A stretch of 64,000 nt of DNA, taken from assembly GCA_910576385.1 (NCBI GenBank), contig CAJTIR010000022.1, positions 1 through 64,000 of the forward strand, read 5' to 3'. Below the pieces are notes generated by a model. That model saw nothing but the letters and a program-made list of their open reading frames with translations. It made no database searches and was not told where the DNA came from. This DNA comes from Lachnospiraceae bacterium. GTDB taxonomy: Bacteria > Bacillota > Clostridia > Lachnospirales > Lachnospiraceae. Positions 25,468-35,701 of this stretch are shown here, one piece after another (the stretch's first letter is position 1; each line of letters opens with the position of its first letter). The position numbers and the translations under genes are program-made.

Positions 25468-27574
25468 AGAGGCGATCCTGATAGGAATTGGCCTGTTTGG
25501 GAATAGCAGCATTTGCCTCCTCACAAAATTGCTGTTGTGAATCAACTAATTTCTTTCCCCTCTTATCTACTTTTTCATAAGTTCCGTCTGGTTTCAGAAT
25601 ATGTGCTTTGGTATTGTCTGCAAGCTGCGTCTCCAATACATGGCGCACCTGATCCATCAGCCGTTCATCCTCTACAGGGAACATAATTTCCACACGGCGG
25701 TCGAGGTTTCTTGGCATCCAATCCGCACTTCCCATATAGATTTCCTCCTGCCCGTCATTGTGGAACCAGAAAATACGGCTGTGCTCCAAGAAATTTCCGA
25801 CAATCGAATGTACGGTAATATTCTCACTGACTCCAGGAATCCCTGTCTTCAGGCAGCAAATTCCACGCACTACCAATTCTATCTTCACACCTGCCGCAGA
25901 AGCCTCATACAAAGCCGCAATCACATCACGGTCACAAAGGGAGTTCATCTTTGCTTTGATAAAAGCTTCTTTGCCTTCCTGTGCTTGTTTCATCTCCCGC
26001 TTAATCAGTTTTAAGAAACGCTTCCGAAGCCAGATCGGCGCTACCACCAGCTTATTCCAGGACAATGGTTCGGAATAACCAGAAAGCATGTTAAACACGG
26101 CTGTGGCATCCTCTCCAATCGCCTCTGAACAAGTAAATATACCCAAATCTGTATACAATTTCGCGGTAGAATCATTGTAATTTCCGGTTCCCAAGTGCAC
26201 ATATCTGCGAATGCCGTCCTCTTCTCTGCGCACCACCAGAGCAATCTTACTGTGAGTCTTTAATCCTACCAAACCATAAATTACATGACATCCTGCCTTC
26301 TCCAGCTTTTTGGCCCAGACGATATTGTTCTCCTCGTCAAATCGTGCCTTCAACTCTACCAATACCGAAACTTGTTTGCCATTCTCTGCCGCCTGTGCCA
26401 AAGAAGCAATAATTGGAGAATTACCGCTGACACGGTAAAGCGTCTGTTTGATTGCAAGTACATTGGGATCCACAGAAGCTTGACGAATAAAATCAACCAC
26501 TGGGTCAAACGTCTGATAAGGATGGTGCAGTAAAACATCGCCCTTACGAATCACTGCAAAAATGTCCTCCCCCGGTGTAATCTGAGGCACACGCTGCGGC
26601 TTATAGGGGGCATAACGCAGATCATCCGCTCCTTCCAGACCATACATTTTCATTAAGAAAGTCAGATCCAAAGGCCCGCCAATCTTAAAAATATCTTCCT
26701 GTGCAATGTGCAGATCCTGTTTTAAAATTTGAAGCAGACGCTTATCAATCTTTTCCTCCACCTCCAGACGGATTACTTCTCCCCACTGGCGTTTTTTCAA
26801 CTGCTTTTGAATCTCTTGGAGTAAATCTTCTGCTTCATCCTCGTCAATACTAAGGTCGGCATTACGCATAATCCGGTAGGGATAAGCACAGAGTACATTA
26901 TAATTTAAAAACAATTGCTGAATATTGCGCTCAATGATCTGTTCTAACAACAGAAATGTCTTTACTCCTTCTTTCGCAGATGGAATCTGCACAATTCTTG
27001 AGAGCACGGACGGCACCTGCACGGTGGCAAATTCAGTCTCCCCTTTCTTCTCGTCCTTCTTAGAGAGAAGCGCTGCGATATTTAAGGATTTATTCTGAAT
27101 CAACGGAAACGGACGCGAAGCATCCACCGCCATTGGCGTAAGTACTGGATAGACATTTTCCTGGAAATAATGATCCACATATTCCGCTTGTTCCTGATTC
27201 AATTCCTCATGGGTTCCCAGGATCTCAATGCCATGATTGCTCAGCAATGGAACCAAGGAGCGGTTATATGTAGAATATTGCAATTCTACCAAAGCACGTG
27301 TGTCCTTATTGATGGCCTCCAACTGCTCCTGCGCTGTCATGCCTGCAATATCCGTCTTCTTATAACCTGCATGAACCATATCCTTTAAGGAAGCTACTCG
27401 CACCATAAAAAATTCATCCAAATTGGAGGAAGTGATACTGACAAATTTCAACCTCTCCAATAAGGGAATGGTCTTGTCTCTCGCCTCATTCAAGACACGA
27501 TGGTCAAACTTAAGCCAGCTCAATTCCCGATTTTCATAATATTCTGGTTTCAGAAACTCCTTCTCTTTTTCCAT
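25442..27574 (-). CDS. ppk1: polyphosphate kinase 1
   Basis: 710 residues, full length. Starts with the PPK N-domain (ENRELSWLKFDHRVLNEA...SSNLDEFFMVRVASL). It contains the two phospholipase-D-like catalytic halves with the phosphorylated and acid-base His (GLVGLKTHSKIALVVRRE; IVGNFLEHSRIFWF) and IYMGSADWMPRNLDRRVE. It polymerises ATP gamma-phosphate into polyphosphate. It follows ppx by 10 bases, the enzyme that breaks polyphosphate down. Confidence 0.96.
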   Translation of the reverse strand: MEKEKEFLKPEYYENRELSWLKFDHRVLNEARDKTIPLLERLKFVSITSSNLDEFFMVRVASLKDMVHAGYKKTDIAGMTAQEQLEAINKDTRALVELQYSTYNRSLVPLLSNHGIEILGTHEELNQEQAEYVDHYFQENVYPVLTPMAVDASRPFPLIQNKSLNIAALLSKKDEKKGETEFATVQVPSVLSRIVQIPSAKEGVKTFLLLEQIIERNIQQLFLNYNVLCAYPYRIMRNADLSIDEDEAEDLLQEIQKQLKKRQWGEVIRLEVEEKIDKRLLQILKQDLHIAQEDIFKIGGPLDLTFLMKMYGLEGADDLRYAPYKPQRVPQITPGEDIFAVIRKGDVLLHHPYQTFDPVVDFIRQASVDPNVLAIKQTLYRVSGNSPIIASLAQAAENGKQVSVLVELKARFDEENNIVWAKKLEKAGCHVIYGLVGLKTHSKIALVVRREEDGIRRYVHLGTGNYNDSTAKLYTDLGIFTCSEAIGEDATAVFNMLSGYSEPLSWNKLVVAPIWLRKRFLKLIKREMKQAQEGKEAFIKAKMNSLCDRDVIAALYEASAAGVKIELVVRGICCLKTGIPGVSENITVHSIVGNFLEHSRIFWFHNDGQEEIYMGSADWMPRNLDRRVEIMFPVEDERLMDQVRHVLETQLADNTKAHILKPDGTYEKVDKRGKKLVDSQQQFCEEANAAIPKQANSYQDRLFIPAEPME

Positions 27575-27584
27575 ATGTTACCTC

Positions 27585-29120
27585 CTACTGAAACACTCTT
27601 TTTTCTCTAATTTTTGGCATAATGCTAAATACTTCCTCAAAGGAATCCGCATAGGTTGAAAAAAGTCCTTTTTCCAATACAATACTCTCTTCTGCCTCTA
27701 CAGTTATGATCAGCTCTCTGCCCTTTAATACAGCTTTTATATTTTTAAATTTCTGTTTATGGCTGCGATCCATCGCATTGGCAATCTTTAAGATTGCTGT
27801 CAGCTTAGAGACCACCATATAACTTTCGCGATTCATCTTGCCTATGACACTATCATAAGGCTGCATCGATAATGCATCATGCTTGGCAATTGTCGCCACA
27901 ATCTCACGCTCTAAATGGCTCATGCCAATAATTTCAGAGGCCATAATAATATGATAGGAACACTCAGATTGATTGACAAGACTCATATAACGTCCACAGT
28001 CATGCAGAATGGAAGCCACCTGAAGCAACAAGCGCTCACGTTTGCCCATGCCATGCACTTTCTTCATCGCATCAAATATTGTGGTACTCATAGAAAGCAC
28101 TGCCTCTGTATGACTGGAATAACTTTGATAACGCTCTGCCAGATTTCTGGAAGCTGCCAATATATCTTTCTCAAAATCATGAGAGAAACGAATCATATGG
28201 TTTCTTTCTGCGTAATCGCAGACAATTCCATCGGTAATATTTACCCCTGGCACCCAGATGTATCGGGCGCCCATCTCTTCTGTAAGCCTCTTATATAATA
28301 CCACCGAGGGCAGAACCAGCGGGTCTTGTTCATTGGCGAGATTTAGCTCACGATTAATCTCTTCCGGGGATTTCTTATGCCATTTTTTAAGCAGCTTTAA
28401 GAAACGTTCTGTCTCAATAGTTCCATCTTCTTCTTTCTTAGAGAAGCCCTTGACCATCTCACCGATATAATCCCCCATGACAATTACATATTCAATCTCT
28501 TTTTTCTGCAAATAAATGCGCTTGAAAATCTCTAATTCTTTATCAATCAATTCTTGAATCTGCATCTCATAATGGGAGACCATATTGCGGATCTTGGCCA
28601 GCTTTTCCCAGATCTGCATAATGCCCAATTCAATATGCTGTGTGGTAACAGCACGTCCCTTCTGAAACAAAGTGATCTGCATACTCCCGCCGCCTACATC
28701 CACGACAACGGTTCCTTTTTGAATCATTTTCTCAAACTCACTGGTAGCTGCAAGAGATTTATAACCCATAAAGCGCTGTTCTGAATTGCTGATCACAGAC
28801 ACCTCTATCTTGGTGCGCAGGCGAATCTGATCTAAAATAAACAGTGCATTGCCAGCCACCCGCATGACATTTCCCGCATATGCCTTGTAAGCATCCACCT
28901 TATAACCATCCATAATAGAATAAAATTCTTTTAATATCAGACAAAGTTCCTCCACCAATTCATATCCAATCACACCCTTGCGATACGCATCCCGTCCAAG
29001 TTCCAGACGGCTGCGCACATAATCTACTGGCCGAATTTTACGATTGGGACTAATCTCAAATACCTTAAGGCTCACTTCATAGGAACCAATATAAATTGCT
29101 GCAAATGTCGTAATCTTCAT
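27585..29120 (-). CDS. ppx: exopolyphosphatase / Ppx-GppA phosphatase with HD domain
   Basis: 511 residues from the ATG at 29120, preceded by GGAG. An actin-like Ppx/GppA part (AAIYIGSYEVSLKVFEI; VVVDVGGGSMQITLFQKG) is followed from about residue 315 by an HD-type region (ILHDCGRYMSLVNQSECSYHIIMASEIIGMSHLE). It cleaves polyphosphate or the pppGpp phosphate. The canonical DxGS of the first loop is changed to IYIGS. A longer frame upstream overlaps the end of the ATPase gene and is not used. Pairs functionally with ppk1. Confidence 0.9.
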   Translation of the reverse strand: MKITTFAAIYIGSYEVSLKVFEISPNRKIRPVDYVRSRLELGRDAYRKGVIGYELVEELCLILKEFYSIMDGYKVDAYKAYAGNVMRVAGNALFILDQIRLRTKIEVSVISNSEQRFMGYKSLAATSEFEKMIQKGTVVVDVGGGSMQITLFQKGRAVTTQHIELGIMQIWEKLAKIRNMVSHYEMQIQELIDKELEIFKRIYLQKKEIEYVIVMGDYIGEMVKGFSKKEEDGTIETERFLKLLKKWHKKSPEEINRELNLANEQDPLVLPSVVLYKRLTEEMGARYIWVPGVNITDGIVCDYAERNHMIRFSHDFEKDILAASRNLAERYQSYSSHTEAVLSMSTTIFDAMKKVHGMGKRERLLLQVASILHDCGRYMSLVNQSECSYHIIMASEIIGMSHLEREIVATIAKHDALSMQPYDSVIGKMNRESYMVVSKLTAILKIANAMDRSHKQKFKNIKAVLKGRELIITVEAEESIVLEKGLFSTYADSFEEVFSIMPKIREKRVFQ

Positions 29121-29137
29121 AGACTCTCCTTCCCAAT

Positions 29138-30436
29138 TTACTGTTTTCCCAGCAGATAATTGATAAACTGCTGCGCTGTCCTTCCAGAAAGCCCTCCATG
29201 ACTTAATTCCCATTTGTTTGCTTCCAAAAACAGCGTCTTTTCATCCATCTGTATCTGATATCTCTCTGCCAGGCATTTTACAATATTCTGAAATTCCTTC
29301 TGATCTGGCGATCCAAAATAAATCGTAACGCCAAATCTTTTCACCAGTGACAATTTTTCCTGCACGGTATCACGCGTGTGCAACTCATCATCACGCTCTT
29401 GCTTATCACTAAACTTTTCCCGAATCAGATGCCGCCGATTGGAAGTGGCATAAATTAACACATTATCTGGCTTTTTTTCCAGTCCGCCTTCAATGACAGC
29501 CTTTAAGTACTTATACTCAATCTCAAACTCCTCAAAAGACAAATCATCCATATATATGATAAATTTGTAATTTCGATTCTTAATCTGGGCAATCACCTCA
29601 TTCAAATCTTGAAATTGATGTTTATAGATCTCAATCATTCTCAGTCCCTGATCATAATATTGATTGATAATGGCTTTGATACTGGTGGATTTTCCGGTCC
29701 CAGCGTCCCCAAACAGCAGACAGTTATTTGCCTGTTTGCCGCGCACAAAAGCTTCTGTATTGTCAATCAGCTTCTGTTTTGCTGCCTCATAACCCACCAA
29801 ATCGGAAAGATGAACATGATTGATATTGGTGATGGGCACAATCTGTACCTCCTCTTTTTCATGTTCTACCCGAAAAGCCTTGTGCAGTCCCAGTTTTCCG
29901 ACCCCAAATTCCCGATAAAATTCTGTGACCTCTTCTTGAAACTCGGTGACAGTTTTCGCCTGTTCCAAACGAACGCTGAGATCACAAATGCGGTCCCTGA
30001 TGCGGCGGTTAAATACATTTCCCTCCTGACCATGATCAGAACGCTGGTAATGCTTAATCGCATGAAATTCAGGCATCCCCAAAACTGTTGCCATCTCATG
30101 GAAGTCATAGGCAAACAATCTCTGAAATATCTGAAAATCATGCAGCGCCAATTCATTGATCGTGCCAGAGACGCCGCCCCGCATTTCACATGCCCTGCTG
30201 TATGCATTCTCATGATTGACCATTAAAAAAGTCAGATAATTCTGCCACAAGTTACCCTCAAATCCGTGGCTTGCCGACAATTCAATTAAGTTGTGTAAAC
30301 TCTCGCAGCACAGAACACGAATTTCTCTGCAATGCTCTTGTTCCTTGTGATAATTCTCCATAATCCAGACAATATCTTCTAAAATCTTCCCTTGTTTCAA
30401 ACCCCTATACAATATTAAATTTGCTTCTTGTCTCAT
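29138..30436 (-). CDS. DUF815-family AAA+ ATPase
   Basis: 432 residues from the ATG at 30436 (AAGGA 7 bases upstream; an in-frame GTG 5 codons earlier is possible). Walker A CLLFGDAGTGKSTSIKA and Walker B KFIIYMDDLSFEEFE, with the sensor-region TSNRRHLIREKFS, match the DUF815 family. The N-terminal 200 residues are family-specific helices. The role of these ATPases is not settled; they may remodel membrane- or nucleic-acid-associated partners. Here the gene is locked between pheA (stop 15 bases before this start) and ppx. Confidence 0.9.
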   Translation of the reverse strand: MRQEANLILYRGLKQGKILEDIVWIMENYHKEQEHCREIRVLCCESLHNLIELSASHGFEGNLWQNYLTFLMVNHENAYSRACEMRGGVSGTINELALHDFQIFQRLFAYDFHEMATVLGMPEFHAIKHYQRSDHGQEGNVFNRRIRDRICDLSVRLEQAKTVTEFQEEVTEFYREFGVGKLGLHKAFRVEHEKEEVQIVPITNINHVHLSDLVGYEAAKQKLIDNTEAFVRGKQANNCLLFGDAGTGKSTSIKAIINQYYDQGLRMIEIYKHQFQDLNEVIAQIKNRNYKFIIYMDDLSFEEFEIEYKYLKAVIEGGLEKKPDNVLIYATSNRRHLIREKFSDKQERDDELHTRDTVQEKLSLVKRFGVTIYFGSPDQKEFQNIVKCLAERYQIQMDEKTLFLEANKWELSHGGLSGRTAQQFINYLLGKQ

Positions 30437-30451
30437 TTTCTCTTCCTTCAC

Positions 30452-31582
30452 TCAATAATTCCCTAATACCTTGACATACAAGGCCTCCTCCATCAACCCT
30501 TTAAGGGCGTTCTGCACCGCTCCCTCTCCAAGATTACCTTCCAAATCCACAAAAAAACGGTACTCAAAGCTCTTATCCTTAATTGGCCTTGACTCAATCT
30601 TAACCATGTTTAAATTGTTAAACATGAAATGTGAAAGCAGCCGATACAAAGAACCACTCTCATGAGACACCTCAAAGCAAATACCGACCTTTTCTGCCCC
30701 TTTCAGTCTAAGCTTCTTGCCGCCCACAATAATAAAACGGGTGCTATTCTCTTCGCTGTAGTTAATGTTATCCTTTAAGATCTTCAGCCCATAAAGTTCC
30801 GCTGTCACCTTGCTGGCAATTGCCGCCTGATCTTTGCGGTTCTCCCTAAGTACCTGCTTGGCGGCACCAGCCGTATTTTTTACAGGAACTGCTTCCCATT
30901 CCTGATGTTCCTCTAAAAAGTCTATGCTCTGCATCAATGCCTGTGGATGAGAATAGACAGTTCTGATATCCGACAGCTCTGCCTCTTTCAGCCCCAAAAG
31001 CATATGTTCTATGGGTATCATCTGTTCTGCCACTATGTAATTATCATATTCCAGCATTAGATCAAAATTCTCTCCCACAATCCCCGCAGAAGAATTTTCA
31101 ATTGGCAATACTGCATAATCTGCCTCTCCTCTCTGTATCGCCTCCATTGCCTCCCGCCAAGTATCTACATGATAATTTTCTACATCCTTTCCAAAATATG
31201 TCTGCATGGCAATCTGGCTGTATGCCCCTTCTGTCCCTTGATAAACAACTTTGTGTGTCTCAAAGGGAAGATTGTCCACCTGTACAAATCCCAACTCCTG
31301 TACTTGTCCATGCTGATTCATAAGCTGATACTGCCGTTTGCGGCTCAACGCCATAATCTGTTCAAACAGTTCACCCACACCATAACGATTTTCCTGGGCC
31401 TGAACCTGTGCTTTCACCTTTGCCAGCTTTTCTGCCTCCCGCTCCTTATCCAGCACCTGCCTGCCCACAGAAATCTTGTACTCTGCAACCTCTGTGGTGC
31501 GCCGCATCCGCTCTTCATACAGGGCGACCATCTGGCGGTCAATCTCATCAATTTCTTCCCTGATTTTATTCAGATCTTTCAT
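30452..31582 (-). CDS. pheA: bifunctional chorismate mutase / prephenate dehydratase
   Basis: 376 residues. The N-terminal AroQ chorismate mutase (LNKIREEIDEIDRQMVALYEERM...) is followed by prephenate dehydratase (VVYQGTEGAYSQIAMQTYFG; YAVLPIENSSAGIV; NSTRFIIVG) and a C-terminal ACT domain that carries the family ESRP motif (KIESRPIKDKSFEYRFFVDLEG). It makes phenylpyruvate for phenylalanine and is feedback-inhibited through the ACT domain. First gene of the pheA-ATPase-ppx-ppk run. Confidence 0.96.
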   Translation of the reverse strand: MKDLNKIREEIDEIDRQMVALYEERMRRTTEVAEYKISVGRQVLDKEREAEKLAKVKAQVQAQENRYGVGELFEQIMALSRKRQYQLMNQHGQVQELGFVQVDNLPFETHKVVYQGTEGAYSQIAMQTYFGKDVENYHVDTWREAMEAIQRGEADYAVLPIENSSAGIVGENFDLMLEYDNYIVAEQMIPIEHMLLGLKEAELSDIRTVYSHPQALMQSIDFLEEHQEWEAVPVKNTAGAAKQVLRENRKDQAAIASKVTAELYGLKILKDNINYSEENSTRFIIVGGKKLRLKGAEKVGICFEVSHESGSLYRLLSHFMFNNLNMVKIESRPIKDKSFEYRFFVDLEGNLGEGAVQNALKGLMEEALYVKVLGNY

Positions 31583-31610
31583 ACGTCACATCCTTAAAGT
31601 ATTTTCTATT

Positions 31611-31639
31611 ATCATATACCAATCAAGGCTTAATAGCAA
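31611..31639 (-). promoter_or_regulatory. promoter of the pheA operon
   Basis: Minus strand TTGCTA (31639-31634), 17-base spacer, TATGAT (31616-31611), about 29 bases before the start codon. No T-box or peptide-leader attenuator was recognised in the 100 bases upstream. Confidence 0.55.
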
Positions 31640-31685
31640 GTTTCATGGCAAAAAAATCCCTCATTCCTATAGAAATTAGCTATAT

Positions 31686-31722
31686 AGAAAAAAGCCAGAG
31701 GAATCTTCCATTCCTCCGACTT
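31686..31722 (-). terminator. terminator of the coiled-coil protein gene
   Basis: Minus strand stem AGTCGGAGGAA / TTCCTCTGGCT with a 7-base loop followed by TTTTTT. About 55 bases after the stop codon, ahead of the pheA promoter. Confidence 0.8.
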
Positions 31723-31777
31723 TAGTTTGCTAATCCAATACGTTTATATTACATTAAATGAATTCCCATCTCATCTA

Positions 31778-32767
31778 TTAAAATCCAAAGTCAATCTCAA
31801 TGCCTTTCAGATCCTCATCGATCAGTTTGTTCTTCTTGAGGATCTTCTGGATGCTGTTCTGTGCTTGTTCCATCTCGCCTGTCTCTTGCTGCTTAAAGGA
31901 AGCTTCCATTTCCAGCTTATCTGATTTCAGCTCTCCTTCAATGATCTCTTTTTGATCTTTGCGGTTTTCTTTGGCTTCATCAATACGTTCCTGCTGTTCT
32001 TCCTGCTTCTCCTCTGCTTCTTCAGCCTTCTTTTGATCTTCCTCAACCTTCGCGTCAATATTATCTTTGCCCTCCTGAACCAGAAGATTCATAATATCTT
32101 TGCTGGCCGCATCCATAATCTGATCTTTCGCTTCATTTGCATTCAGCATATCCTTTGATTTCAACTTGTCGTTCTTCGCGCCGGCGATAGCCCCTCTCAA
32201 GATCTCTTCCTGCAACTGCAGTTTTTCAATTTTTTTCTTTTCTTGTCCGGCTTCCTCATTTAATTTTAAAACTTCTACCTGATAATCCGTCCTTGACATA
32301 TTTTGAAGTTCTTTCAGACGGTCACGCTCTTCCTCCGTAAATCCAGGATTCTCCAAACCTTTTAAATAATCCTGGTACTTCTCCAATAATTCCAGATCTT
32401 TCTGCTCCTGTGACTCAGGGTCAACCTCATACTGCTCCTGCAGCCGCGCTTTTGCGTCGTCAAAATCTTTTAAACGCTCTTTGGTATCATCAATCCGAGA
32501 TAACAACGTTTGTCTAAGCTTCCTCTTATCATCAATTTTCTGATCTGCTCTCTGATCTTTGCCCCAGGCATCACTGACAAGCCGCATTGCCTCTTTCTGA
32601 ACACTTTTGCGTTTTTCTTGCACAAGAATGTCCGCCTTGGTTGCAACTGGGATTCTCCCAGCAAATACAGATTTTCCTTTATTTGCAGTCTGTTTTTGAA
32701 CTGTGCTTTGTTTGAGGTTATCTGTATCATTGATACCATTTTGTACTGCTTTGATTGTTAATGACAT
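31778..32767 (-). CDS. cytoplasmic coiled-coil protein, unknown
   Basis: 329 residues, no signal peptide or membrane segment. From about residue 50 on it is almost entirely charged heptad-type sequence (Glu, Lys, Asp, Gln, Leu), for example DDTKERLKDFDDAKARLQEQY and KVEEDQKKAEEAEEKQEEQQ. The N-terminus (MSLTIKAVQNGIND) looks like a short export- or assembly-type lead found in flagella-like or surface-associated small proteins, but this is only an impression. Single-gene unit with its own terminator; the 239-base gap to yebC holds a GATGGAAA...TTTCCATC hairpin and nothing else recognised. Confidence 0.7.
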   Translation of the reverse strand: MSLTIKAVQNGINDTDNLKQSTVQKQTANKGKSVFAGRIPVATKADILVQEKRKSVQKEAMRLVSDAWGKDQRADQKIDDKRKLRQTLLSRIDDTKERLKDFDDAKARLQEQYEVDPESQEQKDLELLEKYQDYLKGLENPGFTEEERDRLKELQNMSRTDYQVEVLKLNEEAGQEKKKIEKLQLQEEILRGAIAGAKNDKLKSKDMLNANEAKDQIMDAASKDIMNLLVQEGKDNIDAKVEEDQKKAEEAEEKQEEQQERIDEAKENRKDQKEIIEGELKSDKLEMEASFKQQETGEMEQAQNSIQKILKKNKLIDEDLKGIEIDFGF

Positions 32768-33006
32768 GCTATTCCCTCCTTGATCTATACAGATGGAAAT
32801 CCGTTTCCATCACTACCTTGCCCAAATTCAAGACATCGCCAGCGTTTTGACAGTGGCGCGTGGGCTGTTTCTATATCATCAACAAATCCTCGCACCTGCC
32901 ATTCAATATACAGGCAAACCAAACTCTACACTGTTTATTTCGGTAAATACAAGGGAATTGTTTATTAGTTTGGATAAATTTATTGAATTTTTATTTACAA
33001 ATTGGA

Positions 33007-33735
33007 CTATTCATCCCAATTATGATATACAGCCTGAACATCATCATCTTCTTCCAGAAGATCTAATGTTTTCTGTAAATTCTTAATTGCTGTTTCATCG
33101 GTCAATTCTACCCATGTCTGTGGAATCATTGTCACTTCGGCAGAAGCCATGACAATGCCTGCCTCCTCTAATTGCTGGCGGACTTCACTAAATGCCTCTG
33201 GTTCTGTAAGGATCTCAAAACTATCCTCCTCCTCACTGAAATCTTCTGCTCCAGCATCTAACGCTGTCATCATCAGATCATCTGGATCCATTTCACATTC
33301 TTCTTTATCAATGATAATCTGCCCTTTTTTATCAAACATATAAGATACACAGCCTGGCGTCCCTACATTTCCATACCCTTTGGTAAAAGCACTTCTCACA
33401 TTTGCAGCAGTACGGTTTTTATTGTCGGTCAGAGCATCTACAATGATCGCTGTTCCATTTGGCCCATAACCTTCATAAGACACAAACTCATAATTCACAG
33501 AATTAGCGTCTCCCGCCGCCTTCTTAATTCCACGGTCAATGGTGTCATTTGGCATATTGTTGGCCTTGGCCTTGGCAATCACATCTCGAAGTCTGCTGTT
33601 ATTAGCCGGATCGGGACCGCCTTCTTTGACAGCAACTGCAATTTCACGTCCGATAATTGTAAAAATCTTACCCTTAGCGGCATCATTTTTCTCCTTTTTA
33701 TGTTTAATATTTGCAAATTTAGAATGTCCTGACAT
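33007..33735 (-). CDS. yebC: YebC/PmpR-family protein
   Basis: 242 residues, full length, starting [25 protein letters not shown] and containing [26 protein letters not shown], the signatures of the YebC family. Known as transcriptional regulators and, more recently for some members, as ribosome-associated factors that help translate proline-rich stretches. Follows the CNNM/CBS gene by 56 bases. Confidence 0.95.
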   Translation of the reverse strand: MSGHSKFANIKHKKEKNDAAKGKIFTIIGREIAVAVKEGGPDPANNSRLRDVIAKAKANNMPNDTIDRGIKKAAGDANSVNYEFVSYEGYGPNGTAIIVDALTDNKNRTAANVRSAFTKGYGNVGTPGCVSYMFDKKGQIIIDKEECEMDPDDLMMTALDAGAEDFSEEEDSFEILTEPEAFSEVRQQLEEAGIVMASAEVTMIPQTWVELTDETAIKNLQKTLDLLEEDDDVQAVYHNWDE

Positions 33736-33791
33736 ATATTCTCCTCTTTTCTCTTTCTTGTTTATTACTCATTAAAACACTACAAACTGTA

Positions 33792-35150
33792 CTAAACAGA
33801 CGTTAGCTCTTCCTGTTCTCCCTCTTCCTGCTCTTGCTGATATTTTGTCACCTTTACGGTATGAATTATCTTATCTCGCACAGATTCTACCTGAAATCTC
33901 CATCCGTCAGATGTCAAATCAAACTGCTCATGGTCCCCTGGTATCTTGCCAATCAGGGAAATCAGATATCCATTTAACGTTTCAAAATCCTTATTTTCCA
34001 TAGAAATCTGTAAAAGCTCGCACACTTCGTCAAAGGATGCCATTCCGCTCATCAGATAGCTTCCATCCGCCTGAGAGACAATTACAGTCTCCTCCTCGTC
34101 ATATTCATCAAAAATATTGCCCACAATTTCTTCCAGAATATCCTCCATTGCCACAATACCGGCGGTCTGTCCATACTCATCTACCACAATTACCATATGA
34201 TTTTTCTGAGACTGCATTCCCTTGAACAACGCATTGATATTCCTAGTCTCAGGAATAAACACTGCTTCCCGCACCAGTCCAGGGATATCCTGTACTGCTT
34301 GATCTAGATACTGCTCCTTTCTGCTCTCAATCATCACGTCCTTCATATGTATGATGCCGATAATATGATCAATATCTTCTCTGTATACTGGAAATCGGGA
34401 ATTGTTACCTTCCAGTACCAACTCTAGCACCTGGCGCAGCTTCATACTGCCATCCACTGCCGCCACATTTTTGCGATGCGTCATAATGTCCTTGGCTTCT
34501 TTATCATCAAACTCAAATATATTGTGAATCATTTCTGCTTCACTTGCCTGCAGAACACCCTGTTCATGTCCCTCTTTCACCATAGAAATTATTTCTTCCT
34601 CGGTTACATCATCAATACTTGCATTGGGATCCACTCCCAATAAACGCACCACCAAATTAGACAACACCTCGGCAAGAGCGGTATAAGGCTTTATCACACA
34701 AACCATCACATGAATGGGACCCGCCAGATGAAATAGCCATTTTTTTGATTTTCTGGCTGCAATTTTCTGGGGTGCAATAATCCCCAACACACCAAATAAA
34801 AAGATCCCTAAAATAGCTGCCAATCCATAACACAGTATCTGTTGATATGGCTCTGTCTTCCCTGAGAGAAAACTCTGCATCAGGGCTCTGCCAATCAGCC
34901 GAATCTGGTAAATCCCAAACACACTGCTGACAAATGCTGCCATAATCTGAAGTGCATGCTTGGTCTTATAAGGTGAATCCTTTACCTGTAGCAGCCAGGC
35001 GGCATGTTTGTCGCCCTCCTGCGCATATTTCTGCACCTCACTCTCACTGGTTTCTTCCAAAGCAATCAAAAATCCATACAAAAAACTGTTTATGACAGTC
35101 AACCCCAAAAATACTAACAGCCCTATGACCGGACTTTCGCCATCATCCAT
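33792..35150 (-). CDS. CNNM/CorC-type membrane protein with CBS pair
   Basis: 452 residues. An N-terminal DUF21 membrane domain (GLLVFLGLTVINSFLYGFLIALEETSESEVQ plus two further hydrophobic segments), then two CBS domains (MTHRKNVAAVDGSMKLRQVLE..FPVYREDIDHIIGIIHMKD; VVDEYGQTAGIVAMEDILEEIVG) and a C-terminal CorC_HlyC domain. Relatives are annotated as hemolysins but are Mg2+ transport proteins. The ATG at 35150 with GGAG 8 bases upstream is preferred to a GTG 12 codons earlier. Confidence 0.9.
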   Translation of the reverse strand: MDDGESPVIGLLVFLGLTVINSFLYGFLIALEETSESEVQKYAQEGDKHAAWLLQVKDSPYKTKHALQIMAAFVSSVFGIYQIRLIGRALMQSFLSGKTEPYQQILCYGLAAILGIFLFGVLGIIAPQKIAARKSKKWLFHLAGPIHVMVCVIKPYTALAEVLSNLVVRLLGVDPNASIDDVTEEEIISMVKEGHEQGVLQASEAEMIHNIFEFDDKEAKDIMTHRKNVAAVDGSMKLRQVLELVLEGNNSRFPVYREDIDHIIGIIHMKDVMIESRKEQYLDQAVQDIPGLVREAVFIPETRNINALFKGMQSQKNHMVIVVDEYGQTAGIVAMEDILEEIVGNIFDEYDEEETVIVSQADGSYLMSGMASFDEVCELLQISMENKDFETLNGYLISLIGKIPGDHEQFDLTSDGWRFQVESVRDKIIHTVKVTKYQQEQEEGEQEELTSV

Positions 35151-35279
35151 TCCTTTGACTCCTTTTCCCTTTGTACTTTCCTGCACCTCGCCTGTCCCTT
35201 ACTTATTTCCCCTTTTTTGCACAGGCACTTTTCCAACAAACACTTGAAATATACCATTTTGCAGTATATTCGTCAAGAT

Positions 35280-35627
35280 TTATGTATACAATTCCAGACT
35301 GATTTCAAGCGCTCTGTCTACTTTTTTGAGAATTTCATTGTCTAAACGACATACCTTATCTTTCAGTCTCTGTTTATCAATCGTTCGAAGCTGCTCCAGT
35401 AAAACTACAGAATCTTTCATCAAATCATATTTTTCAGCGTCAAGCTCCACATGCGTAGGAAGCTTTGCCTTATTCATTTTTGATGTGATAGCCGCACAGA
35501 TCACAGTTGGACTGTGCCGATTGCCCACATCATTCTGTATCACTAAAACGGGGCGAATTCCCCCCTGCTCGGACCCGATCACTGGGCGCAGGTCTGCATA
35601 ATAAATATCTCCTCTATGAATAATCAT
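35280..35627 (-). CDS. ndoA: MazF/PemK-family endoribonuclease (EndoA type)
   Basis: 115 residues beginning [33 protein letters not shown], the EndoA/MazF signature, with the conserved TVICAAITS strand and [14 protein letters not shown]. These enzymes cut mRNA at short sequences. The ATG at 35627 has GGAG upstream. As in many Firmicutes it follows alr, but the 74 bases between alr and this start contain no room for the usual MazE-like antitoxin gene. Confidence 0.93.
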   Translation of the reverse strand: MIIHRGDIYYADLRPVIGSEQGGIRPVLVIQNDVGNRHSPTVICAAITSKMNKAKLPTHVELDAEKYDLMKDSVVLLEQLRTIDKQRLKDKVCRLDNEILKKVDRALEISLELYT

Positions 35628-35701
35628 TCTTCTCACACTCCAAAACTTTATAGGTTCTTTCATGTCCTATTATTTCCAAATTTTTTCGTGTGTATTCAGA
35701 T

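Noticed and set aside
31583-31775. T-box or leader-peptide attenuator for pheA
   Set aside because: No T-box motif, no Phe-rich leader frame. The only strong hairpin is the terminator of the gene upstream.
32793-33086. 97-residue plus-strand reading frame between the coiled-coil gene and yebC
   Set aside because: No ribosome binding site, overlap with the yebC 3' end on the other strand, and no recognisable features.
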